Part shown: positions 16,207 to 24,604 of the stretch, piece after piece
How the letters are laid out: every line of letters begins with the position of its first letter
Numbering within the stretch: the stretch's first letter is position 1
Origin: Balneola sp.
Lineage (GTDB): Bacteria; Bacteroidota; Rhodothermia; Balneolales; Balneolaceae
Assembly (NCBI GenBank): GCA_003712055.1
Contig: RHLJ01000002.1
Span: 1-64,000, forward strand
Direction of reading: 5' to 3'
Length of the DNA: 64,000 nucleotides
Program-made: the position numbers and the translations under genes
The notes under the pieces: generated by a model
Told to the model about the DNA's origin: nothing
The model's input: the letters and a program-made list of their open reading frames with translations, nothing else
Databases searched by the model: none

Positions 16207-17445
16207 TTACACTTTTCCAAATACTACAATGGCATTATGTCCACCAAAACCGAAAGTATTGCTCATGGCGTAATTTACTTCCGCTTCTACTGGTTCTCCA
16301 GTAACGATATCAAGCCCTTCTGTTTCAGGATCCATATTATCCACATTAATGGTAGGAGGGATAATACTATGCTGAATGGCTTTTATACTGGCAATAGCTT
16401 CGGCTGCACCAGCAGCACCGAGAAGGTGACCAGTCATAGACTTGGTAGAACTAATTTTTGGTTTTGCTCCACTATCTCCAATTACAGCCTTAATCGCTTT
16501 CAGTTCACTAACATCTCCAACCGGGGTTGAGGTAGCATGAGCATTTATATAGCCTACATCAGAAATCGAAATACCCGCCTCTTCAAGGGCAAGTTTCATC
16601 GCTGTTTTTGCACCTAATCCTTCAGGGTGAGTGGCAGAGAGATGATAGGCATCGGCTGTACTTGCAGCACCTAGTACCTCAGCAATAATTGGTGCTCCTC
16701 TTTTCACTGCATGATCGTAATCTTCAAGAATTAATGCACCGGCTCCTTCACCCATTACAAATCCATCGCGATCTACATCAAATGGTCTGGATGCAGCTTG
16801 TGGATCATCATTTCTGGAAGAAAGTGCACGCATTATAGAAAATCCGCCCATCGCAGCCTGGGTAATAGCGGCTTCAGAACCACCGGATACAATTACGTCT
16901 GCTTTTCCTAAACGGATGTAATTAAAAGCATCCATCATTGCTGAATTCGAAGTAGCACAAGCAGAAATAACCGTTTGATTGATCCCCATCAAGCCATGCT
17001 TGATAGAAATAATCCCAGAGGCCATGTTAGGGATGGTCTTAACAATGAAATAAGGATTAAAGCGAGGCTCTCCACTTCCCCGGGCATAATCTATGACTTC
17101 ATTTTCAAAAGAATCGAAGCCCCCAACACCGGTTCCCCAAATAACTCCCAAACGGGTGCGATCCATTTCTTCGAAATTAAGTCCGGATTCATTAATAGCT
17201 TGCTGTGCAGCAGTTAGTGCGTAAACTACATAAGGGTCATTTTTTCGGACTTCATTTCTATGCAGGAATTCCTGCGGGTCAAAATCCTTTAACTCGCAGG
17301 CGAACCGGGTTTTAAATTTTGAGGCATCCCATTTTGTAATAGGTCCGGCACCACTTTTCCCGCTTTTTAACGCTTCCCAGTAATCGTTTACATTATTTCC
17401 GATCGGAGTAACAGCTCCGAGACCTGTGATAACAACTCGTTTCAT
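16207..17445 (-). CDS. fabF: Beta-ketoacyl-ACP synthase II
   Basis: Extends acyl-ACP with malonyl-ACP in fatty acid synthesis. The 412-residue thiolase-fold enzyme has the catalytic Cys163 in SACATSNSAM and the two histidines in NAHATSTPVGD (near 303) and KSMTGHLLGAAG (near 338), giving the full Cys-His-His triad. It lies downstream of a TetR gene with a 22-base gap that holds one of three matching operator-like sites, so its transcription is probably controlled by that regulator. No acpP or fabD is adjacent, so this may be an additional FabF paralogue. Confidence 0.93.
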   Translation of the reverse strand: MKRVVITGLGAVTPIGNNVNDYWEALKSGKSGAGPITKWDASKFKTRFACELKDFDPQEFLHRNEVRKNDPYVVYALTAAQQAINESGLNFEEMDRTRLGVIWGTGVGGFDSFENEVIDYARGSGEPRFNPYFIVKTIPNMASGIISIKHGLMGINQTVISACATSNSAMMDAFNYIRLGKADVIVSGGSEAAITQAAMGGFSIMRALSSRNDDPQAASRPFDVDRDGFVMGEGAGALILEDYDHAVKRGAPIIAEVLGAASTADAYHLSATHPEGLGAKTAMKLALEEAGISISDVGYINAHATSTPVGDVSELKAIKAVIGDSGAKPKISSTKSMTGHLLGAAGAAEAIASIKAIQHSIIPPTINVDNMDPETEGLDIVTGEPVEAEVNYAMSNTFGFGGHNAIVVFGKV

Positions 17446-17448
17446 AAA

Positions 17449-17466
17449 TACTTATTAGTAGGTAAG
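17449..17466. promoter_or_regulatory. Operator-like site upstream of fabF
   Basis: TACTTATTAGTAGGTAAG, lying between the tetR stop and the fabF start. It differs from the site at 18026-18043 at only two positions and shares the left arm TACTTATTA with the palindrome at 18048-18067. Probable binding site for the neighbouring TetR protein. Confidence 0.7.
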
Positions 17467-17467
17467 T

Positions 17468-18022
17468 TTAATTGATTATTTCTTTCAGGATAGAATTTTT
17501 TATCGCAGTGAAATCATTGCTTCCAGTTACTCTGGCAAGCTGAGTTCCTGCACACATGTTGGTTAGGATTTTTAGCGCTTCAATTTTTGCTGGAGCATTG
17601 AAGGAAAGTGACCCTTCCTCTCTGCCTGTATCAAGGGTATTTGTAATCCATTCGAGTACTCCATTTGTGAAGTTAGTGACTCGTTGCTGTATTTGCTCAT
17701 CCATGGAGTTCCAATCGGTGGCAAAAGTCCCAATTACACATAGTTTTCCACTAACCTGTATAGAAGCGTAGAAGTTCAAAAACATTTTAATTTGATCAGA
17801 AGCACCTCGTGGGGCTGCTTTTTCAGTGAACCGTTGGAAGCTGTCTTCATGCCATTCTACAACAGCCTCAGCCAAATCCGTTTTAGCAGGGAAGTGATAG
17901 TGGATGGCTGCATTCTTCACATTTAATTGTTTGGAAATATCTGCATAGCTAAAGGCATTGTATCCTTTACTTCGTATTAATTCATCTCCAAGCTGAACGA
18001 TGGTTTCCTTTGTTGAGCGCAT
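17468..18022 (-). CDS. TetR/AcrR family transcriptional regulator
   Basis: A 184-residue repressor-type protein. Residues 5-55 form the TetR helix-turn-helix (GDELIRSKGYNAFSYADISKQLNVKNAAIHYHFPAKTDL). The C-terminal two-thirds is an all-helical ligand-binding region. It sits immediately upstream of fabF in the same direction. Two copies of a palindromic site lie in its own promoter region and one before fabF, suggesting self-repression and control of fabF, perhaps by an acyl ligand as in FabR- or FadR-type TetR proteins. The ligand is a guess; the site arrangement is seen directly. Confidence 0.9.
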   Translation of the reverse strand: MRSTKETIVQLGDELIRSKGYNAFSYADISKQLNVKNAAIHYHFPAKTDLAEAVVEWHEDSFQRFTEKAAPRGASDQIKMFLNFYASIQVSGKLCVIGTFATDWNSMDEQIQQRVTNFTNGVLEWITNTLDTGREEGSLSFNAPAKIEALKILTNMCAGTQLARVTGSNDFTAIKNSILKEIIN

Positions 18023-18025
18023 ATC

Positions 18026-18043
18026 TACTTATTAATCGGTAAG
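18026..18043. promoter_or_regulatory. Operator-like site 1 upstream of tetR
   Basis: TACTTATTAATCGGTAAG, starting 3 bases before the tetR start codon on the minus strand. It matches the fabF-proximal site at 16 of 18 positions. Confidence 0.7.
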
Positions 18044-18047
18044 AAGA

Positions 18048-18067
18048 TACTTATTAACTAATAAGTA
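18048..18067. promoter_or_regulatory. Operator-like site 2, near-perfect palindrome
   Basis: TACTTATTAACTAATAAGTA has two exact 9-base arms around a 2-base centre. It is the most symmetrical of the three sites and lies 4 bases downstream of site 1, ending 1 base before the stop codon of the phosphatase gene. Confidence 0.75.
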
Positions 18068-18068
18068 T

Positions 18069-18581
18069 TCAATCCTTGATTTCTGCTTTCAATTCATTAA
18101 GCAGAGCGATACTACTTCGTTCTAAAATTTGAAACACATTTTCGAATCCCTGTGAGCCTCCATAATAAGGATCGGGTACTTCCTTATTTCCTGGTTCAGG
18201 ATCAAAATCTCTCATTAGAAACACTTTTTCGGTGAACCGATTCCTTCTATCCAACTCTTTAATGTTTCTGAGATTAGAAGAGTCCATAGCCAGGATTAAA
18301 TCAAATTCTTCGAGGTCTGTGTATTCAAACCTTCTGGCAATAGAAGGAAGGTTTACTCCATGGTCTGCTGCAGTAGCCCTGCTTCTTGAATCGGCTCTTT
18401 CTCCGGTATGGTAGGCTGCAGTACCAGCAGAGTCGATATAAAAATAGAGCTCAAGTCCTGCTTCTTTAACTTTGTGGATGAAAATACCTTCCGCAGTAGG
18501 GCTTCGGCATATATTTCCAAGGCATACAAAACAAATTTTGTAGGGGTTTTCTTTAGTAATTGGTCGCAGGTATGAACTCAT
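18069..18581 (-). CDS. Low-molecular-weight protein tyrosine phosphatase
   Basis: A 170-residue phosphatase with the P-loop VCLGNICRSPTAEG (nucleophile Cys20, C-x5-R-S form) and the general-acid loop EVPDPYYGG near residue 136. It removes phosphate from protein tyrosines or small phosphoesters in the cytoplasm; in other bacteria relatives act on tyrosine kinases of polysaccharide export, none of which is nearby. It is upstream of tetR in the same direction, with the two palindromic sites in the 46-base gap. Confidence 0.92.
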   Translation of the reverse strand: MSSYLRPITKENPYKICFVCLGNICRSPTAEGIFIHKVKEAGLELYFYIDSAGTAAYHTGERADSRSRATAADHGVNLPSIARRFEYTDLEEFDLILAMDSSNLRNIKELDRRNRFTEKVFLMRDFDPEPGNKEVPDPYYGGSQGFENVFQILERSSIALLNELKAEIKD

Positions 18582-18718
18582 AAATTGTAATTCTAAAAGA
18601 GAATTTGAACTGTGGGGCCTAAGGTAACAAGCATTTTTTTAAAATTTGAGAGCACAAGCTTTTCTTGAAGTTTTCCTATATTTGGGGCTTACAATGATTC
18701 GCTTGAAAAAAGCACTCT

Positions 18719-21700
18719 ATGACCAAAAAATTTAAGGAAATAAAACAACTGAATTATTCTCAAGCTGAGGTTGAGATTCAGAAGTGGTGGAGCGAGCACC
18801 TGATTTTTAGAAAAAGTCTGGAGAGCCGGGAGGATGGAATTCCTTTTACTTTTTTTGAAGGCCCACCTACTGCAAATGGTAAGCCAGGTATTCACCATGT
18901 AATGGGAAGAACGGTTAAAGATCTTTTTTGCAGGTACAAGACGCTTAAGGGATTTAAAGTTGAGCGAAAAGCTGGTTGGGATACTCATGGACTCCCCGTT
19001 GAAATTGAGGTAGAGAAAGAGCTTGGTTTGGAAGGTCGTTCTCAGGTAGAGGAATACGGAATTGCGGAATACAATGCCAAATGCCGAGAAAGTGTATTGA
19101 AGTACAAAGATCTTTGGGATGATCTTACTTCAAGAATGGGGTATTGGGTGGATCAGGAGAATCCATATATCACTTTCGAAAATGAATATATCGAATCGGT
19201 TTGGTGGGCATTATCTAAATTATTTGATAAAGGTCTGATTTATAAAGGCTACAAGATCCAGTGGTATTCTCCTGGGAGTGGTACGGTACTTTCATCTCAC
19301 GAAGTTAGCTTAGGATACAAAGAAGCTCAGGATCCATCTATTTATGTGAAGTTTAAGGCAAGCGGGGAAGATAATACCTACTTCCTCGCGTGGACTACTA
19401 CGCCCTGGACGACGATTTCTAATATGGCACTCACTATCAATCCAAATTTGGAGTATGCAAAAGTGGGCCATAATGGTGAGAACTACATTGTAGCAAAAGG
19501 GTGTGTTGAAAGAGTATTCGGGGAAGAATTTATACACATTGAAGATATAAGTGGTTTTAATTTATTAGGTCGCACCTATGACCCTATTTTTGATTATGCG
19601 CAAAAAGATATTGACCCTTCTGAAGCCTGGAAAGTAATTCCCGCTGATTATGTTACGATTGACGACGGGACCGGAGTAGTACATACTGCACCTGCTTATG
19701 GTGCTGATGATTACGATTCATGCCAAAAGGCAGGAATTCCTATGTTCAATCCCATTGACAGGGAGGGAAGGTTTACCGAGTTAGTACCGGATTTTGAAGG
19801 TCAATGGTTCAAAGATGCTGATAAGGAAATTGCAAGAGCCATCAAAGAAAAAGGGTTGATGTTCCGTCACGAAACGTATCTCCACAACTACCCATTCGAT
19901 TGGAGAAAGGGTACACCGTTGATGAGTTATCCAGTTGAATCTTGGTTCATCAAAACCACAGATGTGAAGAAAAGGATGGTGGAACTAAATAAGACCATAA
20001 ACTGGAAGCCTGAAAACACAGGTACAGGACGTTTTGGTACCTGGTTGGAAAATAACGTGGACTGGGCAATTTCCCGACAGCGCTACTGGGGAACTCCTAT
20101 CCCTATTTGGCAAAGTGACAAAAATCCTGAGTATGTGGAATGTATCTCCAATATGAGGATGCTGCGAGAAAAAGCAGGTATTCCGGAAGACAAGGAACTG
20201 GATTTACATCGCCCGTACATCGATGAAATTACATGGCCAGCCCCTGATGGAGGTACCATGCGGAGAGTTCCGGACCTTTTGGATGTGTGGTTCGATTCTG
20301 GCTCAATGCCTTTTGCCCAGTGGCATTATCCTTATGATAATGACCATGAATTCAGCTATAACTACCCTGCAGATTTTATTGCTGAGGGTGTCGATCAAAC
20401 GCGTGGATGGTTTTATACCTTGCATGCACTAGGAACTATGCTATTTAATGAGGTCGCCTTTAAAAATGTAGTTTCCAACGGTCTTGTGCTTGATGAAAAA
20501 GGCGAGAAAATGAGTAAATCGAAAGGGAATACGGTAGATCCTTTCGAAGTGATTGAAAAGTATGGGGCTGATTCTGTTCGATGGTATATGATGAGTAATT
20601 CATCTCCCTGGGACAATTTGAAATTCAGTATCTCCGGCTTGGAAGAGGTTCAGCGAAAATTTTTTGGTACACTAGTGAATACCTATTCATTCTTTGCTTT
20701 GTATGCCAATATTGATGGATTTAATTACTCGGGCAATCAAATTCCTATTCCGGATCGGCCTGAAATTGATCAGTGGGTGATCTCTCGCCTGAACACTGTT
20801 ATTAAAAAGGTAGAAGAGTTCTTTGAAGATTATGAGCCTACCAAGGCTGCCCGTGAAATGGAAACCTTTGTGGAAGAGCTGAGTAACTGGTATGTGCGAA
20901 GAAATCGAAGGCGGTTCTGGAAGTCCGGAACTACGCTGGATAAAACAGCTGCGTATCAAACCTTATATGAATGTTTAAAAACAATCAGCCAATTAATTAG
21001 TCCTATTGCTCCGTTCATGGGTGAGTGGTTGTATCAAAGGCTGAATGAGGTTTCGAAACTGGATGAAGAATCGGTTCATTTGTCATTTTTTCCCACAGTG
21101 GAAGAAACAGCCATTTTCAAAAACCTCGAACATAAAATGGATATGGCTCGGTTGATTTCTTCTATTGTACTAAGAATTAGAAATCAAATTGAGGTGAATG
21201 TAAGACAGCCTTTAGCAAGAATTATTCTTCCAATTAAAGATGAGGTGGAGCGTCATGCAATACTTTCAGTGAAGGATATTATTCTCGAAGAGGTTAATGT
21301 AAAAGACATTCAGTTTGTTGATGATGATTCTGGCATCGTTCATAAAAGTGCGAAGCCTAATTACCCTGTCTTGGGTAAGCGTCTTGGGCCAAAAATGAAA
21401 GCAGTGGCATCGAGGGTGTCACAGCTATCAACCGAGGAAATCACCCTATTTGAAAAAGAAGGGTTTATTGATATTGACTTGGAGAATGAAACAATTCGTA
21501 TTGACGGAGAAGGTCTTGATATTATTCGGACAGGTCTTGAAGGATGGAAGGTGGAAACCGAGCGGGGTTTAAGTGTGGCCGTGGATACGGAAATGACGGT
21601 TGAACTCGTTCAGGAAGGCATTGCACGTGAATTTGTGAATCGTGTTCAAAATATGCGCAAGGAAGCTGACTTTGAAGTAACGGATCGAATTGCAGTTGGA

Positions 21701-21877
21701 ATTGATGCTAAAGATGAGCTAAAAGAGGCAGTAGTTTCGATGAGCGAATACATTAAGCAGGAAATTTTAGCTGAAGAGCTACAACTTGAAGACCTAAAAG
21801 TGGCAGACTTCACAAAAATTTGGGAAATTGGTGACAGTGATTGCACCATTTCGATTAGAAGAACGGTTAATTCTTAA
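18719..21877 (+). CDS. ileS: Isoleucine-tRNA ligase, eukaryote-like type
   Basis: Charges tRNA-Ile. The 1052-residue class I synthetase has PPTANGKPGIHH (HIGH box variant) near residue 50, an editing domain with LAWTTTPWTTISN near 225 and VIPADYVTIDDGTGVVHTAPAYG near 310, and the KMSKS loop near 597. The N-terminal wording (TFFEGPPTANGKPGIHH) and the absence of a C-terminal zinc cluster match the eukaryote-like group (IleS2), whose members are typically less sensitive to mupirocin. It leads a run with the DksA-like gene and lspA, with a gap of 11 bases. Confidence 0.96.
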   Translation: MTKKFKEIKQLNYSQAEVEIQKWWSEHLIFRKSLESREDGIPFTFFEGPPTANGKPGIHHVMGRTVKDLFCRYKTLKGFKVERKAGWDTHGLPVEIEVEKELGLEGRSQVEEYGIAEYNAKCRESVLKYKDLWDDLTSRMGYWVDQENPYITFENEYIESVWWALSKLFDKGLIYKGYKIQWYSPGSGTVLSSHEVSLGYKEAQDPSIYVKFKASGEDNTYFLAWTTTPWTTISNMALTINPNLEYAKVGHNGENYIVAKGCVERVFGEEFIHIEDISGFNLLGRTYDPIFDYAQKDIDPSEAWKVIPADYVTIDDGTGVVHTAPAYGADDYDSCQKAGIPMFNPIDREGRFTELVPDFEGQWFKDADKEIARAIKEKGLMFRHETYLHNYPFDWRKGTPLMSYPVESWFIKTTDVKKRMVELNKTINWKPENTGTGRFGTWLENNVDWAISRQRYWGTPIPIWQSDKNPEYVECISNMRMLREKAGIPEDKELDLHRPYIDEITWPAPDGGTMRRVPDLLDVWFDSGSMPFAQWHYPYDNDHEFSYNYPADFIAEGVDQTRGWFYTLHALGTMLFNEVAFKNVVSNGLVLDEKGEKMSKSKGNTVDPFEVIEKYGADSVRWYMMSNSSPWDNLKFSISGLEEVQRKFFGTLVNTYSFFALYANIDGFNYSGNQIPIPDRPEIDQWVISRLNTVIKKVEEFFEDYEPTKAAREMETFVEELSNWYVRRNRRRFWKSGTTLDKTAAYQTLYECLKTISQLISPIAPFMGEWLYQRLNEVSKLDEESVHLSFFPTVEETAIFKNLEHKMDMARLISSIVLRIRNQIEVNVRQPLARIILPIKDEVERHAILSVKDIILEEVNVKDIQFVDDDSGIVHKSAKPNYPVLGKRLGPKMKAVASRVSQLSTEEITLFEKEGFIDIDLENETIRIDGEGLDIIRTGLEGWKVETERGLSVAVDTEMTVELVQEGIAREFVNRVQNMRKEADFEVTDRIAVGIDAKDELKEAVVSMSEYIKQEILAEELQLEDLKVADFTKIWEIGDSDCTISIRRTVNS

Positions 21878-21888
21878 TAGATAACGAC

Positions 21889-22287
21889 ATGGCTAATAAA
21901 GCGGAACAAACTGAAAGAATATCCCCCTATAACGATAAAGAACTTGAATACTTCAAGCAGATCATCTTGAAGAAGAGAGCAGACGCTGATGAAGAGCTGC
22001 AAACATTGCAGCGTACTTTGAGAGAAAGTATGGAAAACTCTTCTGATGAATCCGCTTATTCATTTCATATGGCTGATGCCGGTACTGATGCTCAGGAGCG
22101 GGAAAAGACATACATGCTATTCAATCGAACCAAAAAGTTTGTAAAGTATCTGGACGACGCTCTAAAAAGGATCGATAATAAAACCTATGGGGTTTGTAAA
22201 GTGACTGGTAAGAAAATCTCTAAAGGGAGACTTGAAGCTGTACCTCATACCCAGTTAAGTATCGAAGCGAAATTAAAACGCCGCTAA
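21889..22287 (+). CDS. TraR/DksA family protein with a degenerate zinc finger
   Basis: A 132-residue relative of DksA, which binds RNA polymerase and works with ppGpp. Residues 15-95 give the coiled-coil hairpin, including a DAGTDAQEREKTYMLFNR stretch at its tip. The C-terminal finger reads YGVCKVTGKKISKGRLEAVPHTQLSIEAKLKRR: one cysteine remains and the other three zinc ligands are missing, as in many Bacteroidota members. The place between ileS and lspA is common in the group. A role in transcription is inferred from the family. Confidence 0.88.
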   Translation: MANKAEQTERISPYNDKELEYFKQIILKKRADADEELQTLQRTLRESMENSSDESAYSFHMADAGTDAQEREKTYMLFNRTKKFVKYLDDALKRIDNKTYGVCKVTGKKISKGRLEAVPHTQLSIEAKLKRR

Positions 22288-22297
22288 CCCCCAGAAT

Positions 22298-22909
22298 TTG
22301 ACACCCAAAAAACTTGCTGCTTTATTTGTTCCGGCAGTTTTAGTAATAGCGATTGATCAGCTTACAAAGTGGATCATACGCACTACTCCGGAGTTGCACC
22401 GCTATGATGTAATCGATGGCTGGCTGGCTTTTTACTATACCCAAAACGATGGTATGGCAATGGGCATTGATATTTTTTCGACACCAGTTGTAAGCTCTAT
22501 TTCCATTCTGGCAACAATTGGAATCCTATCATACCTATTGTATACCATGGACAAATCGCCTGTAAAATACCTGATTTTTATGGGACTGGTTATTGGAGGC
22601 GCATTAGGGAATATAACAGACCGATTAACGATGGGTTTTATTGAGGGGTACGGGGGCTTGCTTGATGGACACGTGGTAGATTTCATCCACTTTAACCTCG
22701 AAATCAATGATTGGCCAGTATTCCCTTACATCTTTAATATGGCTGACGTAGCCATCTCTGTTTCCATTATCACGCTTCTGGTCTTCAATAAGCAGCTAAT
22801 GCCGCATCATGAAGAAGAGGTTTTGGAAGAACCTGTTTCAGAAGAAGAATCTACTGTTGAAGAAACTCAGGCTCCAGTGGTAGAAGAGAAGCCACTAGAA
22901 GAGAAATAG
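22298..22909 (+). CDS. lspA: Lipoprotein signal peptidase (signal peptidase II)
   Basis: Cuts the signal peptide from prolipoproteins in the inner membrane; this window encodes several probable substrates. The 203-residue protein has four membrane helices, the first motif VLVIAIDQLTKWI, and the two catalytic aspartates in GGALGNITDR (near residue 108) and FNMADVAIS (near 149). TTG start, MTPKKLAALF. The tail after residue 170 is acidic, with many Glu, and longer than usual. It lies 10 bases after the DksA-like gene. Confidence 0.94.
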   Translation: MTPKKLAALFVPAVLVIAIDQLTKWIIRTTPELHRYDVIDGWLAFYYTQNDGMAMGIDIFSTPVVSSISILATIGILSYLLYTMDKSPVKYLIFMGLVIGGALGNITDRLTMGFIEGYGGLLDGHVVDFIHFNLEINDWPVFPYIFNMADVAISVSIITLLVFNKQLMPHHEEEVLEEPVSEEESTVEETQAPVVEEKPLEEK

Positions 22910-22911
22910 CT

Positions 22912-24099
22912 TTATTTTTCCAAAGAAGTCTTATTAGGACTAAAAATATCCAGATCATCTTCAAAAGTGATCTGGTCCACAATTTCCAGACCGAAGCTTT
23001 TTATACCAATCCGTTTTACAGGATTATTCGTGAGCAGCTGTAATTTGCGAACCCCTAATGAACGTAGTATCTGGGCACCTACTCCGTAGTCTTTGGAGTC
23101 TCCCTTTTTGGGATTATTGTTAATTTCCTCTTGTTGACGAGGAAGTTTCCCATCCTGCATAGCCTTCAGAGTTCTAAGTTGATTAACCAACACAGAACCT
23201 CGCTGGTTACGGTTCATATAGAGCACAATACCCGTTCCCATTCGCTCAACTTGCAGCATTGCCTGATGTAGGAGTTCACTAGTATCAGCATTTCTGGCTC
23301 CAAAAATATCACCAATCAAATCGGAGGAGTGAACACGGGTTAGTACAGGCTCGTCTTTTGTCCAGCTTCCTTTTGTTAAAGCAAGATGGATATCTCCAGT
23401 AAGTGTTTCTTCAAAAGCGTGAAGGGTGAAGTCGCCATACATGGTAGGCATATTTACCTCCATCACTTCTTTTACCAGGCTCTCATTTTCATTCCGATAG
23501 GCAATCAAATCTTTGATGGTGACGAACTTCATATCAAATTCTTTCGCCATCTTTGCTAGATCAGGAACCCGGGCCATTTCCCCATTTTCAAGCATAATCT
23601 CACAAATTACGCCTACGGGTTGAAGTCCGGCTAACCTGGCCAAATCCAAAGCTGCTTCGGTATGACCAGCTCTTCGCAGTACACCGCCCTCTGCTCCTAT
23701 AAGAGGGAAAATATGTCCTGGCCTTCGAAAATCTCCGGGTTTAGAATCTTCTTTTGTTAGTTCCAGTATGGTATTGGCGCGATCAGCGGCAGAAATTCCG
23801 GTGGTAGTAAGTCGTTTATGATCGATAGAAATTGTGAAATTCGCTTCATCAGGATCAGCCCCTTCAACAACCATATTATTAAGGCGGAACTTCTCTGCTA
23901 CTTTTTTAGTGACGGGGACACAAACCAGGCCTCGACCATGAGTAACCATAAAGTTTATGGCTTGGGTAGTAGCCATCTCTCCAGCCATTAAAAAATCACC
24001 TTCATTTTCCCTGTCCTCATCGTCAACAACGATGATCATTTTGCCAGCCTTGATATCCTCAATGGCTTCGGGAATGGTATGGAAGCGAATATTGTCCAA
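22912..24099 (-). CDS. ribBA: RibBA-type protein with intact DHBP synthase and degenerate GTP cyclohydrolase II domain
   Basis: 395 residues. Residues 1-205 are 3,4-dihydroxy-2-butanone-4-phosphate synthase (VVDDEDRENEGDFLMAGE at 24-41, HTEAALDLARLAG at 146-158), which turns ribulose 5-phosphate into the four-carbon unit of riboflavin. Residues 206-395 align with GTP cyclohydrolase II, but the three zinc cysteines are replaced (RVHSSDLIGD has Asp260; ARNADTSELL has Ala271 and Thr273) and the active-site Arg is Lys337 (SKDYGVGAQIL). The second domain is therefore unlikely to open GTP. Similar fusions are known in other Bacteroidota and as RibBX elsewhere. Convergent with lspA, with a 2-base gap. 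Confidence 0.92.
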   Translation of the reverse strand: MDNIRFHTIPEAIEDIKAGKMIIVVDDEDRENEGDFLMAGEMATTQAINFMVTHGRGLVCVPVTKKVAEKFRLNNMVVEGADPDEANFTISIDHKRLTTTGISAADRANTILELTKEDSKPGDFRRPGHIFPLIGAEGGVLRRAGHTEAALDLARLAGLQPVGVICEIMLENGEMARVPDLAKMAKEFDMKFVTIKDLIAYRNENESLVKEVMEVNMPTMYGDFTLHAFEETLTGDIHLALTKGSWTKDEPVLTRVHSSDLIGDIFGARNADTSELLHQAMLQVERMGTGIVLYMNRNQRGSVLVNQLRTLKAMQDGKLPRQQEEINNNPKKGDSKDYGVGAQILRSLGVRKLQLLTNNPVKRIGIKSFGLEIVDQITFEDDLDIFSPNKTSLEK

Positions 24100-24100
24100 T

Positions 24101-24436
24101 TTACTTGCTACCCTTTTCTTTCTTTTCCGGTTTATTTGGATTTACATCAGTAATCGCATTTTTCAGGAAGCGGATTTTGACGTTACTTCCTACTTCTACT
24201 AATACAGAATCGTCTTCGATTGCATTTAGCACACCAATGATACCGGAAGATGTAACCACTTTATCTCCCTTTTTCATTTCAGAAACTTTACGTTGAATTT
24301 CTTTCTGACGCTGACTTTGTGGGCGAATGATGAAGAAATAGAATACCAGGAAAATACCCCCAAGAAAAACCAGGTTGATGAATCCACTATTTGGATCGTT
24401 AGGGTTTCCCATGAATAGAAATGCTAGTGTATGCAT
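24101..24436 (-). CDS. yajC: Preprotein translocase subunit YajC
   Basis: A 111-residue single-pass membrane protein that accompanies SecDF. The helix INLVFLGGIFLVFYFFIIRPQ (about residues 20-40) ends in the family's RPQ turn. After it come a basic stretch, KGDKVVTSSGIIGVLNAIEDDSVLVEVG, and a charged tail. It ends 1 base before ribBA, so the two are probably cotranscribed. secDF is not in the window. Confidence 0.92.
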   Translation of the reverse strand: MHTLAFLFMGNPNDPNSGFINLVFLGGIFLVFYFFIIRPQSQRQKEIQRKVSEMKKGDKVVTSSGIIGVLNAIEDDSVLVEVGSNVKIRFLKNAITDVNPNKPEKKEKGSK

Positions 24437-24604
24437 ATGTAGCCGTAATTATGTGGTGTTTATTTAGCCTCGGAAGATAGGGAATAATTCAATGATCAAT
24501 TAAGAATTGTTGAATTAAGACTCCCCTTCTAGTTCCTCATTATTAGCTAAGACATTTTTTATGCTCCTGAAAGTGTCTGATAGAAGCAATGCCTCTAACC
24601 CAGT

